This document shows, one piece after another, positions 32,637 through 42,652 of a DNA stretch of 64,000 nt. The DNA is from Stachybotrys elegans. Taxonomy: Eukaryota; Ascomycota; Sordariomycetes; Hypocreales; Stachybotryaceae. The stretch lies in contig JAGPNK010000009.1 in NCBI GenBank assembly GCA_020746835.1, positions 1,550,001 through 1,614,000 on the forward strand, given 5' to 3'. Under the pieces are notes generated by a model that did not search any database, was not told where the DNA came from, and worked only from the letters and a program-made list of their open reading frames with translations. Within the stretch, counting starts at the first letter, position 1, and each line of letters begins with the position of its first letter. The translations under genes were made by a program, and so were the position numbers.

Positions 32637-34610
32637 TTAAACTTGGGAGTCGCCAGGGGTAAAAACAACCCCCACTGCTTCGAGCCCGTCTGTTTTGGGA
32701 CCGCATCCCATTTGATCCATCTTTTCATACTCACGCAACAATACTATCATACTCTCCCATTCCCGCAATGAGTAATCAAATGGGACACGGAGTTCATCGG
32801 CTTTCCTCAAAGCATAGTCCAATGGCGTCTTACCGGTAGCATCACGGCTTCCTGCAGACAGCCCCTCTTCGTTACAAAGGTAGCTCAAAGCACCTTTTGT
32901 CAAGGTACCGTGCTTGGATCCATGATGAAGTGCGGTCCGCCCTTGGTGATCTTTAGCCGCTATATCTATACCCCAAACCTGAAGCTCTCTTAGTAAATCC
33001 GTAGACAGCATGGCAGATCTGGAAACTAGATGTACCAGGCTGATACCTTCATCCGTTTCAACATCTCTGCTGGCACCGCCCTCAAGCATGATACGAAGAA
33101 CTTGGGTGTCAAAGGTCCTACTGGGCACAGGCGCTGAAAAATAATGAGCCAGAGGCGACATCCCAGCATCATTTACTGCATTGGCGCCAATCGATAGCCC
33201 GAGGAGGTACTCAAGAGAGGAAGAAGGGAATACGACCCCTCCCAACAAATAATGCAGCGCGCACTGGCCATTGCGCAGTGTGATGTTTGCGCCCTTATCA
33301 ATCAGAGTGCCAAAACAGACTGGCTTTGGTACACGTCGTGAAGGACAATGTATAGTGGAGAAGCACCTTGGAAATCTTGGGCGTCGACATCAATCCTGGG
33401 ATGTCCAAGCATAAGATTGAAGATGGCCAGTCTTGTGTCATAGATCGCAGCATACAAATCGTCATCAGTTGTCCGCGCGGAGTCGAGATGTTTTTCAAGG
33501 CGAAACTGTCGGTCGTTCCAATAATCCACAAAGATTGGCCATTTTGGACCATGGATATCCTGCCTTAGAGCTAGATGCAGTGGTGGCTCCCCATATTGTG
33601 ACGGTATGTTCGGATCAGCGCCACGTTGCAGCAAGAACCTCGTCATTCGCAAACTTCCGGTTAAAGTGGCGAGATGTAGACTGGTCAAGCCTCTTTCTGT
33701 GCTAGTATTTTCGGACCTTTGTGAATATTCCTGCCTCTGATGAACCAGTCTGCCATGTCGAAAGGCCTGCAAGTAAGTCGCCCTCTTCTCCACGGCTAAG
33801 TCTACTGATATTCCAGCGCTGAAGAAAATGTGGGACATCTCTTTCAGTTCCCTATGGACTGCATAGTGGAAAGGGGCCATGTTGCCAATATCTGGTTCAA
33901 GGCTGGCCTTTCCCTGCAACAATAACTCAACACATCTCTTCCACTGGTTCAGGACAGCATAATGAAACACTGTCCTTCTCTCCAAGTCTTTGGAATCGGG
34001 ACAGACACCCAGTTCTATGAGCCACTCTGTGTCAGATTCCTCTTTATGTCTTGCTGCCCACCGCAAGACATAACAGTTGCCGGCCACCTTTGACTTTGAG
34101 GCAAGGAAGCGGTTAACTGAGGAAAGCTCGGATATAGCAAGTCGAGCATGCTGAACAGCATAGCTGTAGGCATACTCTAGGAGCGGACAGATCCCTTTAA
34201 AGGTCATGTGATGTTCCAGTTGTAAGAAGTCAACGTCGTGAGCAGGGAAAAGTAAAGAGGTGAGACAAGATGTGACAATTGCTGCATGTGGATCTGTATG
34301 CCAGATGGATCGTGTTCGGTCCAAATATTCTTTGGTCGTGTAGTGAATTAAAATGAAGCTCTCGGGCTTTTTCGAATGTAACCAGGCCAGCACAGACGGT
34401 AGCCATAATGTGGATGTCTATGAGCACCTCCTCGTCAAGACTAGAGTCATCTTCCTCAATGGACACAGCAGCTCCAAGCGCCTCATTGTGCAGGGGTTTC
34501 TTGGCAAATGTGAGTCATGCGAGCATGTTTTTGGCCAGCCTCACTCTTTCGCGTGGCTGCTTCTCTATGCGATCACAGGGTTGTCTTCGCCAGACTCGAC
34601 AGCGATCAAG
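32637..34610 (-). pseudogene. Relic of a NACHT/ankyrin NLR-like receptor gene (C-terminal half only)
   Basis: Read on the minus strand, the order is a post-NACHT winged-helix-like region (EKQPRERVRLAKNMLA), then LTFAKKPL, VCAGLVTFEK and LIHYTTKEYLDR, then at least six ankyrin repeats (for example GLTSLHLATLTG, GRTALHHGSKHG, GKTPLDYALRKA). This is the layout of fungal NLR proteins involved in non-self recognition. It is broken three times: an in-frame TGA at 34515-34517 where the family has Trp, a frameshift in a homopolymer at 34368-34372, and a second frameshift near 33303-33309. The N-terminal effector and NACHT ATPase domains are missing: homology ends near 34600 and an unrelated repeat-like sequence follows. 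The last part, 33248-32637, is an intact frame. Sequencing error cannot explain the missing half. Confidence 0.8.
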
Positions 34611-34639
34611 CCGTGCCGATATCAAGGTCCACAGGCGGA

Positions 34640-35160
34640 GGTCCTTTGCGATAATGCCAGCCCTCGCCGATATCATGGCCCGTGCCACCAAAGTCGACGA
34701 TGTCATGAGGCCGGCAACCACGTCCACCAGGATGTCACGAGGTCGGCTCTCGGACGAAGCCTACGAAGATTGCCCACTGTGGTCGGGCTTCACTCAACAC
34801 TCGTTACCTTTACTGATCATAGCCTCAGGTAAGAGCTAGTCCTCCATCGCCCTCGCCGATCATGCTTATGGCTGCCACTGATGAAGCTGGCGCTACTATC
34901 ATGAGGTCGGCGAAGCCCCATGGTTGCGACACGAGTTCCTGACGCTTACGGCTCTTGACAGCAATGGAGCCCACACTAGTATCGAAGCATCTCCAGGTAA
35001 AGCCCACGAAGGTATAGCCTCATGACTCTCAAAGGGAAGCCCACGAAGACCACCGACGATTCCACGAAGATTTCATGAAGGTGATAAAGTCCACGAGGAT
35101 ATCGAGGCCGACTCGATAGCAAAGCCCACGCGGCCTGCCAGCCGTACCAACGCTTCTGTC
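34640..35160. repeat. Diverged direct duplication of about 190 bp and GCCCACGAAG-type short repeats
   Basis: Two segments resemble each other, about 34664-34713 and 34847-34911. Each begins CCCTCGCCGAT and ends in ATCATGAGG or GTCATGAGG followed by a CGGC core, 180-190 bp apart. Downstream, GCCCACGAAG or a near match recurs at about 35002, 35038 and 35060-35110. It replaces the expected 5' half of the NLR relic and does not look like coding DNA. Confidence 0.55.
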
Positions 35161-35366
35161 ATGGGCCTTTGCTCATACTTGATTTTGCGACAGGAATACC
35201 TTCAGCCTTGTTTGCCAAATCCGACACCGCCATCTCTTTCGGACAGATTGTTAGTAGAATGTGGGACCGCAGTGACGGAAATTGGGGCTTACGCCCGTCT
35301 GCGTAGCTGACCCCTCCTCAACCGACTACGTTCCTACAATATTTCCTGCAATTAACTGTTGATGAA

Positions 35367-37430
35367 ATGGGAAATTCATTCTCTCACGGAGGTCGCCGTA
35401 GATGCGGTCTCTGCTATTTTGAGTTGGAGCGCGAAATCCCGTTTCTGAAAGGCCATATCGTGTCACGGCGGAGCCTACCTACGTACCCAGTTTCGCATTG
35501 GGTAGATGGCCAGCCAGATGACGTGTTGCAACCCTCCCACGGCGCCAGGTCGGTCGAGTTCAAGATGGAATTATCTGTGCTTGGCGTATCGTCTTCCAGA
35601 GGCTGTGCCGGGTGTCACGCGATCCTGCAATGTCTCTCTGATCAACTCGCCCAGCAAGAACTGACCATCGACTCAAAGTCTCTGCAAGAAGAATGCAAGC
35701 TATATTGGTTAGTAGGGGATCGTCAGGGCTCCCAGTACAGCCTAATGCTAGGGATTACCGTCAAGATAGCAGAAGGAGAATACAGAAAACGAGAGTTTTG
35801 TATGTGGATTGGCTATGACGGACAGCAGTCTCGTAAGTATCCTTATTATACAAGGTTGGGCTCATACTTATGTCCGACAGCTCACCCCGCTGCCCGAAGG
35901 CTAAATCAAGCAATCGCGGATGGATACACAGGATCAGCAGCTTCGCTCGACATCTTGAGCAGATGGGTCAAGGACTGCGATGCCACGCACCAGAAATGCA
36001 AGCAGCCACCATCATCACTCCCGTACAGGATTTTACGTCTCTCAAAAGTATCCCAGGATATCATCAATGTCATCCTAGTGGAAGGATTAAAGACAAATGA
36101 GCCGTACGCCTGTCTCAGCCATCGGTGGGGCGAGTCTACACTACGTTGCCGGACCACCAAAGGCACCATCGCCACTCACCTTGAAGGTGTGCCGTGGAAC
36201 AGTCTTCCGAAAACGTTCCAGCAAGCTGCTACAGTTACGTTGGCCCTCGGCCTCAAGTATATGTGGATTGATTCGCTGTGCATCGTTCAGGATGACAAGG
36301 AAGATTGGAAAGTTCAAGCCGCTCAGATGTGCAATATTTACAGAGGCTCCTACATCACCATTGCGGCCACAAGCTCCAGTGACAGTGATCAAGGCTTATT
36401 CTGGAAGGTGCCCACGTATCCGGTGATGACTCGCAGGTCAAGGTCGGGGCACGTTTGGCTTCGCGAAAGTCCAGCCCATCAATACCAGGAATACGCCAAT
36501 TTGGACAACGGCCATCACGACTTCCCGCTCTTGTCTCGCGGCTGGGTCTTTCAAGAGCGAATTCTTGCCCCGCGAGTCGTGCACTTTGGGCGTTGTGAGC
36601 TTCGATTTGAAGACGTACAACCAGATGCTCTTTGCACATGTGGCTCGGAGACGTCGTGGCCAAGAAAGGACTCCCACTACCGCAGCCTGGCTTCCTCTGA
36701 TGAAGCAATGACTCGAGGTTATTGGCATAACATAGTAAACCAATTCATTTCTTTGGAACTGACTTTTTACTCCGACTACCTGCCGGCCCTGGCAGGAGTA
36801 GCGAGGCAGTACGGAACTGCTCACGAGGCTGTTCTCGGCAGATACGTCGCTGGTTTATGGGAACGCACTCTTCTGCATGACCTACCTTGGTACGTCGTGG
36901 ACGGTTACCCAGGACAGCGCCCTGAAGGGTGCAGCACTCCCACATGGTCGTGGGCGTCGACAACTGCTGGCAGGTGTGTTACACTTGCGTATACAAGGGC
37001 GACGGAAGACCTGACCATCAAAGAGTCTCGAAGCAACCTGGCTGGGCCAGATGAGTATGGACCGATCGACTCGGCACATCTGGTGGTGGAAGGTCGTTTC
37101 ATAACAGGATCATGGAAATGGGTTGCCACGAAGAAGCTAACACGGCGCATACACTTTTATATCGACAATCGACAAGAGTCGTATTACATGCACTTGGACT
37201 ACAACTTTTCCATTTCGGGGAACTCATGGCACGTCCCGGAATTTTCCAAGCTGTATTGCCTCAAGACAGGATTCGTGGGGGACGGGTGTCATGTATGCTT
37301 GGTGCTGCGAGCCGTGAACACGGAGCAAAACATATTTGAGAGGATTGGGCTGTTGATGGAGGCACCTGGGGAAGTTGTAAATCGTTGGTTTGAGTCTTGC
37401 AGCGGTCCAGAAATTATCAAGCTTGTCTGA
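35367..37430 (+). CDS. HET-domain (heterokaryon incompatibility) protein
   Basis: A single open frame of 687 residues. The HET domain starts near residue 245 with YACLSHRWG, followed by the helix SLPKTFQQAATVTLALGLKYMWIDSLCIVQDD and then MCNIYRGSYITIAATSS. A conserved later motif is LLSRGWVFQERILAPRVVHF near residue 390. All three are hallmark HET motifs. The N-terminus MGNSFS fits an N-myristoylation signal, and the first 110 residues hold two CxxC pairs. HET proteins trigger cell death on contact between incompatible strains, which is family knowledge; the trigger here is unknown. A 48-nt GTAAGT...ACAG segment at 35833-35880 could be an in-frame intron, which would shorten the protein by 16 residues. 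It lies next to the NLR relic. Confidence 0.93.
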   Translation: MGNSFSHGGRRRCGLCYFELEREIPFLKGHIVSRRSLPTYPVSHWVDGQPDDVLQPSHGARSVEFKMELSVLGVSSSRGCAGCHAILQCLSDQLAQQELTIDSKSLQEECKLYWLVGDRQGSQYSLMLGITVKIAEGEYRKREFCMWIGYDGQQSRKYPYYTRLGSYLCPTAHPAARRLNQAIADGYTGSAASLDILSRWVKDCDATHQKCKQPPSSLPYRILRLSKVSQDIINVILVEGLKTNEPYACLSHRWGESTLRCRTTKGTIATHLEGVPWNSLPKTFQQAATVTLALGLKYMWIDSLCIVQDDKEDWKVQAAQMCNIYRGSYITIAATSSSDSDQGLFWKVPTYPVMTRRSRSGHVWLRESPAHQYQEYANLDNGHHDFPLLSRGWVFQERILAPRVVHFGRCELRFEDVQPDALCTCGSETSWPRKDSHYRSLASSDEAMTRGYWHNIVNQFISLELTFYSDYLPALAGVARQYGTAHEAVLGRYVAGLWERTLLHDLPWYVVDGYPGQRPEGCSTPTWSWASTTAGRCVTLAYTRATEDLTIKESRSNLAGPDEYGPIDSAHLVVEGRFITGSWKWVATKKLTRRIHFYIDNRQESYYMHLDYNFSISGNSWHVPEFSKLYCLKTGFVGDGCHVCLVLRAVNTEQNIFERIGLLMEAPGEVVNRWFESCSGPEIIKLV

Positions 37431-38571
37431 GAAGGCTAAATTGGCCGTCCCCGCTCACTCTCTATAAAGCACGAATTGTTTTAACTCATCATTGACATTG
37501 ATAACGAGTAAGAATATCTGGGAATATGATAATGTAGATGCTGTGTAAGTAGAATACTCGATAGAAGGACCAGCGACTTCGGGACGACTCCCTCGGAAAA
37601 CGAAGACGATATCGAATTAGTAGATAACATTTAGCAAGCACAAGGGTGGATCATGGCCATGCTCGAATCCTACCCCGAGGGGCGGAAGACACCTTCCTTT
37701 TACATCTGGCATCAATTCTAAACTTTGACAAAATCACGTTTCACCAAAGAGGGGCTTTATTTCCACACTGACCTCGAGTTGGCTGCAAACTCTCAACCAA
37801 TAGCTAACGGGTCGTATAACTATAAACCGTATCTAGATCCTGTTTTGATAATAAAGATAATTCAGCCATAGCACAACTTGGCCGTTTCGATTTCATTGAC
37901 TGACAGAGACATAGAGATGGGTATAGGTAGAATCGTCCAAGACCAGTGCCGATTCTGCCTTGCGTCGAATGCTGGGCCAATTCAGCCTTGCGCTTTTCTA
38001 AATCTAGTGTCACACATTTTCTTGCCAAGTGCCATCTATTGATTCAATATTGTCTTTATCAATAGAGGGCACCTCCTCAAGGTCGCAGGTCTGTATCCCA
38101 TTGGGGCACACAATCAGGAAATCCCACAATTGTCCAAGACCAGTGCCACGTAATACTACAGGCTCGCTCGCTTAGAAGCAAGTTTCTCGTATACCTTACT
38201 GGACTGGTTTGATCCCAAGGCAAACCCCTCGAGTCCGGGCGCCTGTACAGCCACACAACTACTTGGCATGTTGTAACTTCCCTATTGGCGTTCATCGTAT
38301 TATTGCCTTTGAGCAAGTCGCAACAAGAACACTCGGGTACCGTAAACGACTCATGGGACGATTCAAGTCTATCAAGTACCAAGCCGGTGGCACGGAGCAA
38401 GAGATGGAACGAAAACAGCAGGTTCAAGACTATGGTTAAAAATGCACCGACAAAGGTATATAAGATACCAGTGATCCCAACATCAGTCAACAACCCAAGG
38501 GCCAGCTCAAGGAGCTTGATAAAGTCGCCGACTCATCCATTAACCAATTGTTTAACTTGGTCAGATTCGAG
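37431..38571. other. Intergenic, AT-richer, with a spaced direct repeat
   Basis: No gene seen in 1.14 kb. A 20-mer with one mismatch (core GTCCAAGACCAGTGCC) occurs at 37931-37950 and 38128-38147. An 8-bp inverted repeat CTATTGAT/ATCAATAG lies at 38036-38065. These may be remnants of a small mobile element, which is inference. Confidence 0.5.
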
Positions 38572-39457
38572 ATGTTCTCCCAGCTCTCTATCATGGCTGC
38601 TCTTGCTGCCCTCCCTGCAGCTCTGGCCGCTCGCATCCCAAGTACTGACAATGCCTTCTCGGCTGCTAAGATTATTGGCGGAGAGGCCACAAAGCTAGGA
38701 GAGTTCCCCTACATACTCAGTCTGGAGGATGAATGGGGCCCTGCTTGTGGCGCCGTGCTGTTGAACGCAGACACTGTCGTCACGGCTGCTAACTGTATCG
38801 ACTGGATGGAGGACCCTCAACTCTACGTTCGCGCAGGATCTCTGGTATGCACTTTCGATCTGCTTCAACCTCCATATTAACAAATGTAGGAAACTATGTC
38901 CGGTGGTGTCACAGCCAACGTTTCTGCTTTTTTCTTGCATCCGAACTGGAATGACACTCCAGTGGACAACGATATCGCCGTGATGAAGCTATCATCTCCC
39001 ATTGCTGAAAGCCCGGTCATTGGCTATGCTCGTCTCCCACCTTTTGGCTCCGATCCCTCGGAAGGCACAATCCTTTCAGTTGCTGGCTGGTCGGTGCTCA
39101 GTGCGTCTTTTTTCTGACAACATTTGCTAACGTGCCGATAGGGGATCGCTGGACCCGTATGAGATGCAGCATCCTGACGCGCTGATGAGAGTTGATGTTC
39201 CAGTTGTTGGGCGTGCTAAATGTCAAGCTCAACTCTCCGAGTTCCTTGATCTGATAGTCACTGAGAGCATGTTCTGTGCTGGGTTTGATGAGGGTGGGCA
39301 AGATGCATGCTGGGGAGACTCAGGTGGTCCCATTGTTGATGGCTCAGGCACTCTCGTTGGTCTGGTTTCTTGGGGCCATTTGTGTGCTGTTCCTCTAGCA
39401 CCTGGCGTCTACACTCGGATTGGAAACTTGATCGACTTTATTGAGCTATATCTGTAA
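38572..39457 (+). CDS. Secreted trypsin-family (S1A) protein with catalytic His replaced by Asn
   Basis: Proposed exons are 38572-38844, 38890-39104 and 39142-39457, 267 residues. MFSQLSIMAALAALPAALAA is a signal peptide. IIGGEATKLGEFPYILSL is the activation-site start of an S1A domain. The motif that should read TAAHC is TAANC: residue 74 is Asn (codon AAC), so the general base is missing. Asp119 (DNDIAVMKL) and Ser223 (GDSGGP) are kept, as is the Asp of QDACWGDSGG that sets trypsin-like specificity. The last intron must be only 37 nt to keep the frame, which is too short for a normal fungal intron. So the gene may be decaying, or the protein may be a non-catalytic homologue. Start and end otherwise fit the family. 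Confidence 0.8.
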
Positions 39458-39734
39458 AGGAGTTCATTATCCAACAAAATTCGACGGTAAGCATCGGCCT
39501 TCTTGGTCACAAGCTGCCGTAGGGCCGGGCGTCAAACCCGAATTCTGTCAGAGTATTTTAGCACAGACTGGTACTTTATTGAATGCGACTTGACCTGTTG
39601 ATAAGAAGAGGTCTCCCGGTGTAGTGCCTCAGGCTCTGAAAGTGCTCAATCGAAAGGCTTGAATGAAACGTACTTTAAATCGCTGGTTAAATCGTAAACG
39701 AATGGCTCAAGGTAATGATATATGCGAAACCCCC

Positions 39735-42005
39735 TTAATCGCTCTCATCAGAAAAGTCTAGTTCCGTCTCCCATCCACTGCCATCGTCGATGCTACTCCC
39801 ACTAGGCGGTTCTGTAACCGAAACAGTAGTCATACGATCTCTGCTGCTTCCAAAAGACCTTCCCCGGCGCCTATCATCTCGACTGTGAGCACTCTCTGAG
39901 GAGACCGTAGAGCTTGTGTCAGAACTTGAGGATTCTGCCCCCAACTCTGTGGTAAGGGCAATTACATTGCCCACACCAACCCAACGCTTCATCCCTGGAT
40001 GTGTATGCCCCCCGGAACTTGATTCATCCTCATCCACTGACCTTTGACTCTGCGTTCGGCTGTATCGCCGCCGACGTCGCCGTAGACTGCTGTGGCGATC
40101 GCCCGCCGTCTCGCTTCGCGCCATGGATCTCCAGACCATCCTTGCCAGTGCTTTAAACTGCTTCCTTTCCTCCGGCAGTGCCACAATGGAGCCCATTATC
40201 ACATTGAATGAGTACACCAGGAGCGGCGGGCCCTCTTCCTCTGTTTTTCGGCCAAAGTCGAGCAATTCTTTCTTGAGCCGGGGCTTGTCAGGCACAACAA
40301 GATAGCTTGCCAACAGAGTCTCCAGCAACCCTCTCATGTCTTCTTGAACGTCCCCTTGAAATCTCCCCAATTCTAGGAAATGGGGCAGTTCTGGTGAGGA
40401 TATGCGAGCCAACTCTTGCAAACAGCGCGATTCGGTTTTCATGTCACCCAACTCCCGTGCCAGGGCCAGAGGTGCCGCTATCATTGCCTTCACCGCATCG
40501 CTAACTTCTGGAGCTGTCCAGCCCGGGTTTTCTCGTTCTTTGGGCAGATATATTGGAAGCCCGCAATGCCATAGTTGGAGCCCAGGATACTCATCCAGGT
40601 ACTTCATCTGGTATCGATCGTTCACTCTTTGCTCTTCATCGCCAGCCTGTTCATTCGTATGTCCCTTTAGTTTGGCATGAGCCAACATCCACAGGGCATA
40701 CTGCCGCGTCTTCATGCCCTTAGGGTCACTCTTCAGAATCTGAGACACAATTTCATCACTCTCCGTTAGACACCTTTCCATTGCGAATAGGTCACTCGTT
40801 TTCGCTTCGCCACAGAGCTGAATGTCAAGCCAAAACGCCAAGTGAACTAGTATGTCAAGGAGAGCGAGAGAAGTTGACTCATCATACGCCAGTGTCTTCC
40901 AATCGCTCTTGATGTTGTCGAAGAAGTCATCCGAATAAAAATTCTTGTGAAAGATGTTCTCCCACGTATTCGCAGCTCCGAAGGCCAGCGTCGAAGCTCG
41001 GATCAAGTCAGCTAGGTCCCATATCCTGCCCTCGCCCAGCAGCTGCTGGTACATGCTTTCCCAGTTGATGGCAAACTCGGGTGTCCCAAACGGATTCACA
41101 GAATTGGAATAGGTGGTCACCTCGGCGATTAATTCGAGGCACATGACGTAGATGAAAAGCTCCGTGCTGCCCGTGTCTCTCATGGACGATAGCATGCGCT
41201 CCGACTTCTCCCATAGCTGTGAGACGTTCGCATACGAGACCTTTGTGTGCGTCCTGCATCTTGTGAAGAGGAGAGACCATTTCAAGGACAGTATCTGTGC
41301 TAGCTGGCTGTTGGTTGTGTCTTGAGACTTCAAGCTGGTGAGCCATGCTGGCTTTTTCTCAATCTTTGTAGCCAGCTGCTTGTAGTTTCCTTGACTGAGC
41401 AACATCTCGGCCTGCTCCATGTCTAGGAGAGGCTCTCGATCCGCTTCTTCCCTGTACCTGTTGAGCGTTTCTAAGCCCTTCTTGAACTGGCCAAGTCGCC
41501 TATGCCGAGCGAGGATGTTTAGATGCGCCTGGGTATCATCTTCAATCCCCAGGTCCATATGAAATGTCAGGTTCCTCGTATGCTGGCTGTTCCATTCGAT
41601 CCCGAAGTTGGGTGCTGGCGTCGGGTAGTACTCTGGAGCTGGAACATCCTGCAGCCCTTGTGTGGCACTGGCGGAATGGGGGTTAGCTGCATCGTCGTAT
41701 GATAGAATTGATGGCAGAGGGGCGTTGGGAACGGCTTTTGGTAGAGCGGTTGGAGTTTGCGATTGGTGTGGTAGTAGCCGGGTCTTTTCCAACGGCCTGT
41801 TTAAAGGGCGGATAGGCAGAGGAATTGGCTGCTTCAACTGTTGAGCATGTTCTCCCGCCTGATCCTTTCCAAAGTATTGCTGCATGCCGTCTGGTGCCCA
41901 TACGGTCATGATACCGTTTGGCTGGTGGGCATGATTGAAACCAGGCGGCGCTTGAACATCGACCGGGCTCGAGAACCCGGGACCGTATTGTCGAATGTAC
42001 GACAT
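39735..42005 (-). CDS. Large all-helical (TPR/solenoid-like) protein, uncharacterised
   Basis: A single open frame; I place the start at the ATG beginning MSYIRQYGPGF (42005, 756 residues) because the 31 residues before it look like leader sequence. Residues 1-150 are Pro-rich and disordered. Then regular amphipathic helices of about 30-35 residues begin at LGIEDDTQAHLNILARHRRLG and run to about residue 610, giving a TPR-like solenoid. The C-terminus is Arg/Ser-rich with runs of basic residues and ends acidic. No enzyme motif, signal peptide or membrane segment. It is divergent from nothing close by; the function is unknown. It probably serves as a scaffold, which is inference. Confidence 0.8.
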   Translation of the reverse strand: MSYIRQYGPGFSSPVDVQAPPGFNHAHQPNGIMTVWAPDGMQQYFGKDQAGEHAQQLKQPIPLPIRPLNRPLEKTRLLPHQSQTPTALPKAVPNAPLPSILSYDDAANPHSASATQGLQDVPAPEYYPTPAPNFGIEWNSQHTRNLTFHMDLGIEDDTQAHLNILARHRRLGQFKKGLETLNRYREEADREPLLDMEQAEMLLSQGNYKQLATKIEKKPAWLTSLKSQDTTNSQLAQILSLKWSLLFTRCRTHTKVSYANVSQLWEKSERMLSSMRDTGSTELFIYVMCLELIAEVTTYSNSVNPFGTPEFAINWESMYQQLLGEGRIWDLADLIRASTLAFGAANTWENIFHKNFYSDDFFDNIKSDWKTLAYDESTSLALLDILVHLAFWLDIQLCGEAKTSDLFAMERCLTESDEIVSQILKSDPKGMKTRQYALWMLAHAKLKGHTNEQAGDEEQRVNDRYQMKYLDEYPGLQLWHCGLPIYLPKERENPGWTAPEVSDAVKAMIAAPLALARELGDMKTESRCLQELARISSPELPHFLELGRFQGDVQEDMRGLLETLLASYLVVPDKPRLKKELLDFGRKTEEEGPPLLVYSFNVIMGSIVALPEERKQFKALARMVWRSMARSETAGDRHSSLRRRRRRYSRTQSQRSVDEDESSSGGHTHPGMKRWVGVGNVIALTTELGAESSSSDTSSTVSSESAHSRDDRRRGRSFGSSRDRMTTVSVTEPPSGSSIDDGSGWETELDFSDESD

Positions 42006-42652
42006 ATCTGGAAGAATACTGAGGGCGGTGCTGTTCAGACTATTGCTTGGATGCTCCCACTCAAAAAGAACGCATGCAGATGTCTTATCGTGACACAACC
42101 ATCACACGATTGTAAATGCCTACGATTATGTGATGAAGGAGATGGGCACTTTCTCACAATTCTCACACCAGTCTGACAAAAAGTCCCCCGGACTGGACCA
42201 GGCGGGGTAATGCAGAGCCTGACGAGATGCGTCGTGTCAGGCGCTCGTTATGCACAAGGCCATCTCCACCGTCCGTCTGATTGGTTTGGGGCAGGGCGCT
42301 TCCGTCGGGCTTCGCTGGCTGCTTTGATATGACCGCGAAGCCCAACTGGCTCCAAGTGCTCACATGGGCAAGGAGCTGCGCAACCGGACATCCACACCTA
42401 TTCTCGCGCCAAAGTTATCTGGAGCCAGGAGCATCTTGTCAGTTGAAACCCGTCTGTTCACGTTCCTTCGAAATGGGCAAGATAGTTTTCCATGTTTGCT
42501 AGTTGTGATTGATTGACAATCCTTGAAGCCCTTCTCGATGGCAGAATTCAACGCAGACCTAAGCTAGCGCCTCCCTTGTACCAGGTGGTTGTGGTCATTC
42601 GATGCAACTCGACATTTTGCCGCCCATCACAGACTATTCCTGCAGGATGCCA
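42006..42652. other. Intergenic
   Basis: No gene seen in 647 bases. Confidence 0.45.

Noticed and set aside
34515..34517. RIP as the cause of the premature TGA in the NLR relic
   Set aside because: The change TGG to TGA corresponds to CCA to TCA on the plus strand, a C in a CpC context, not the CpA favoured by RIP; the two frameshifts are also not RIP-like.
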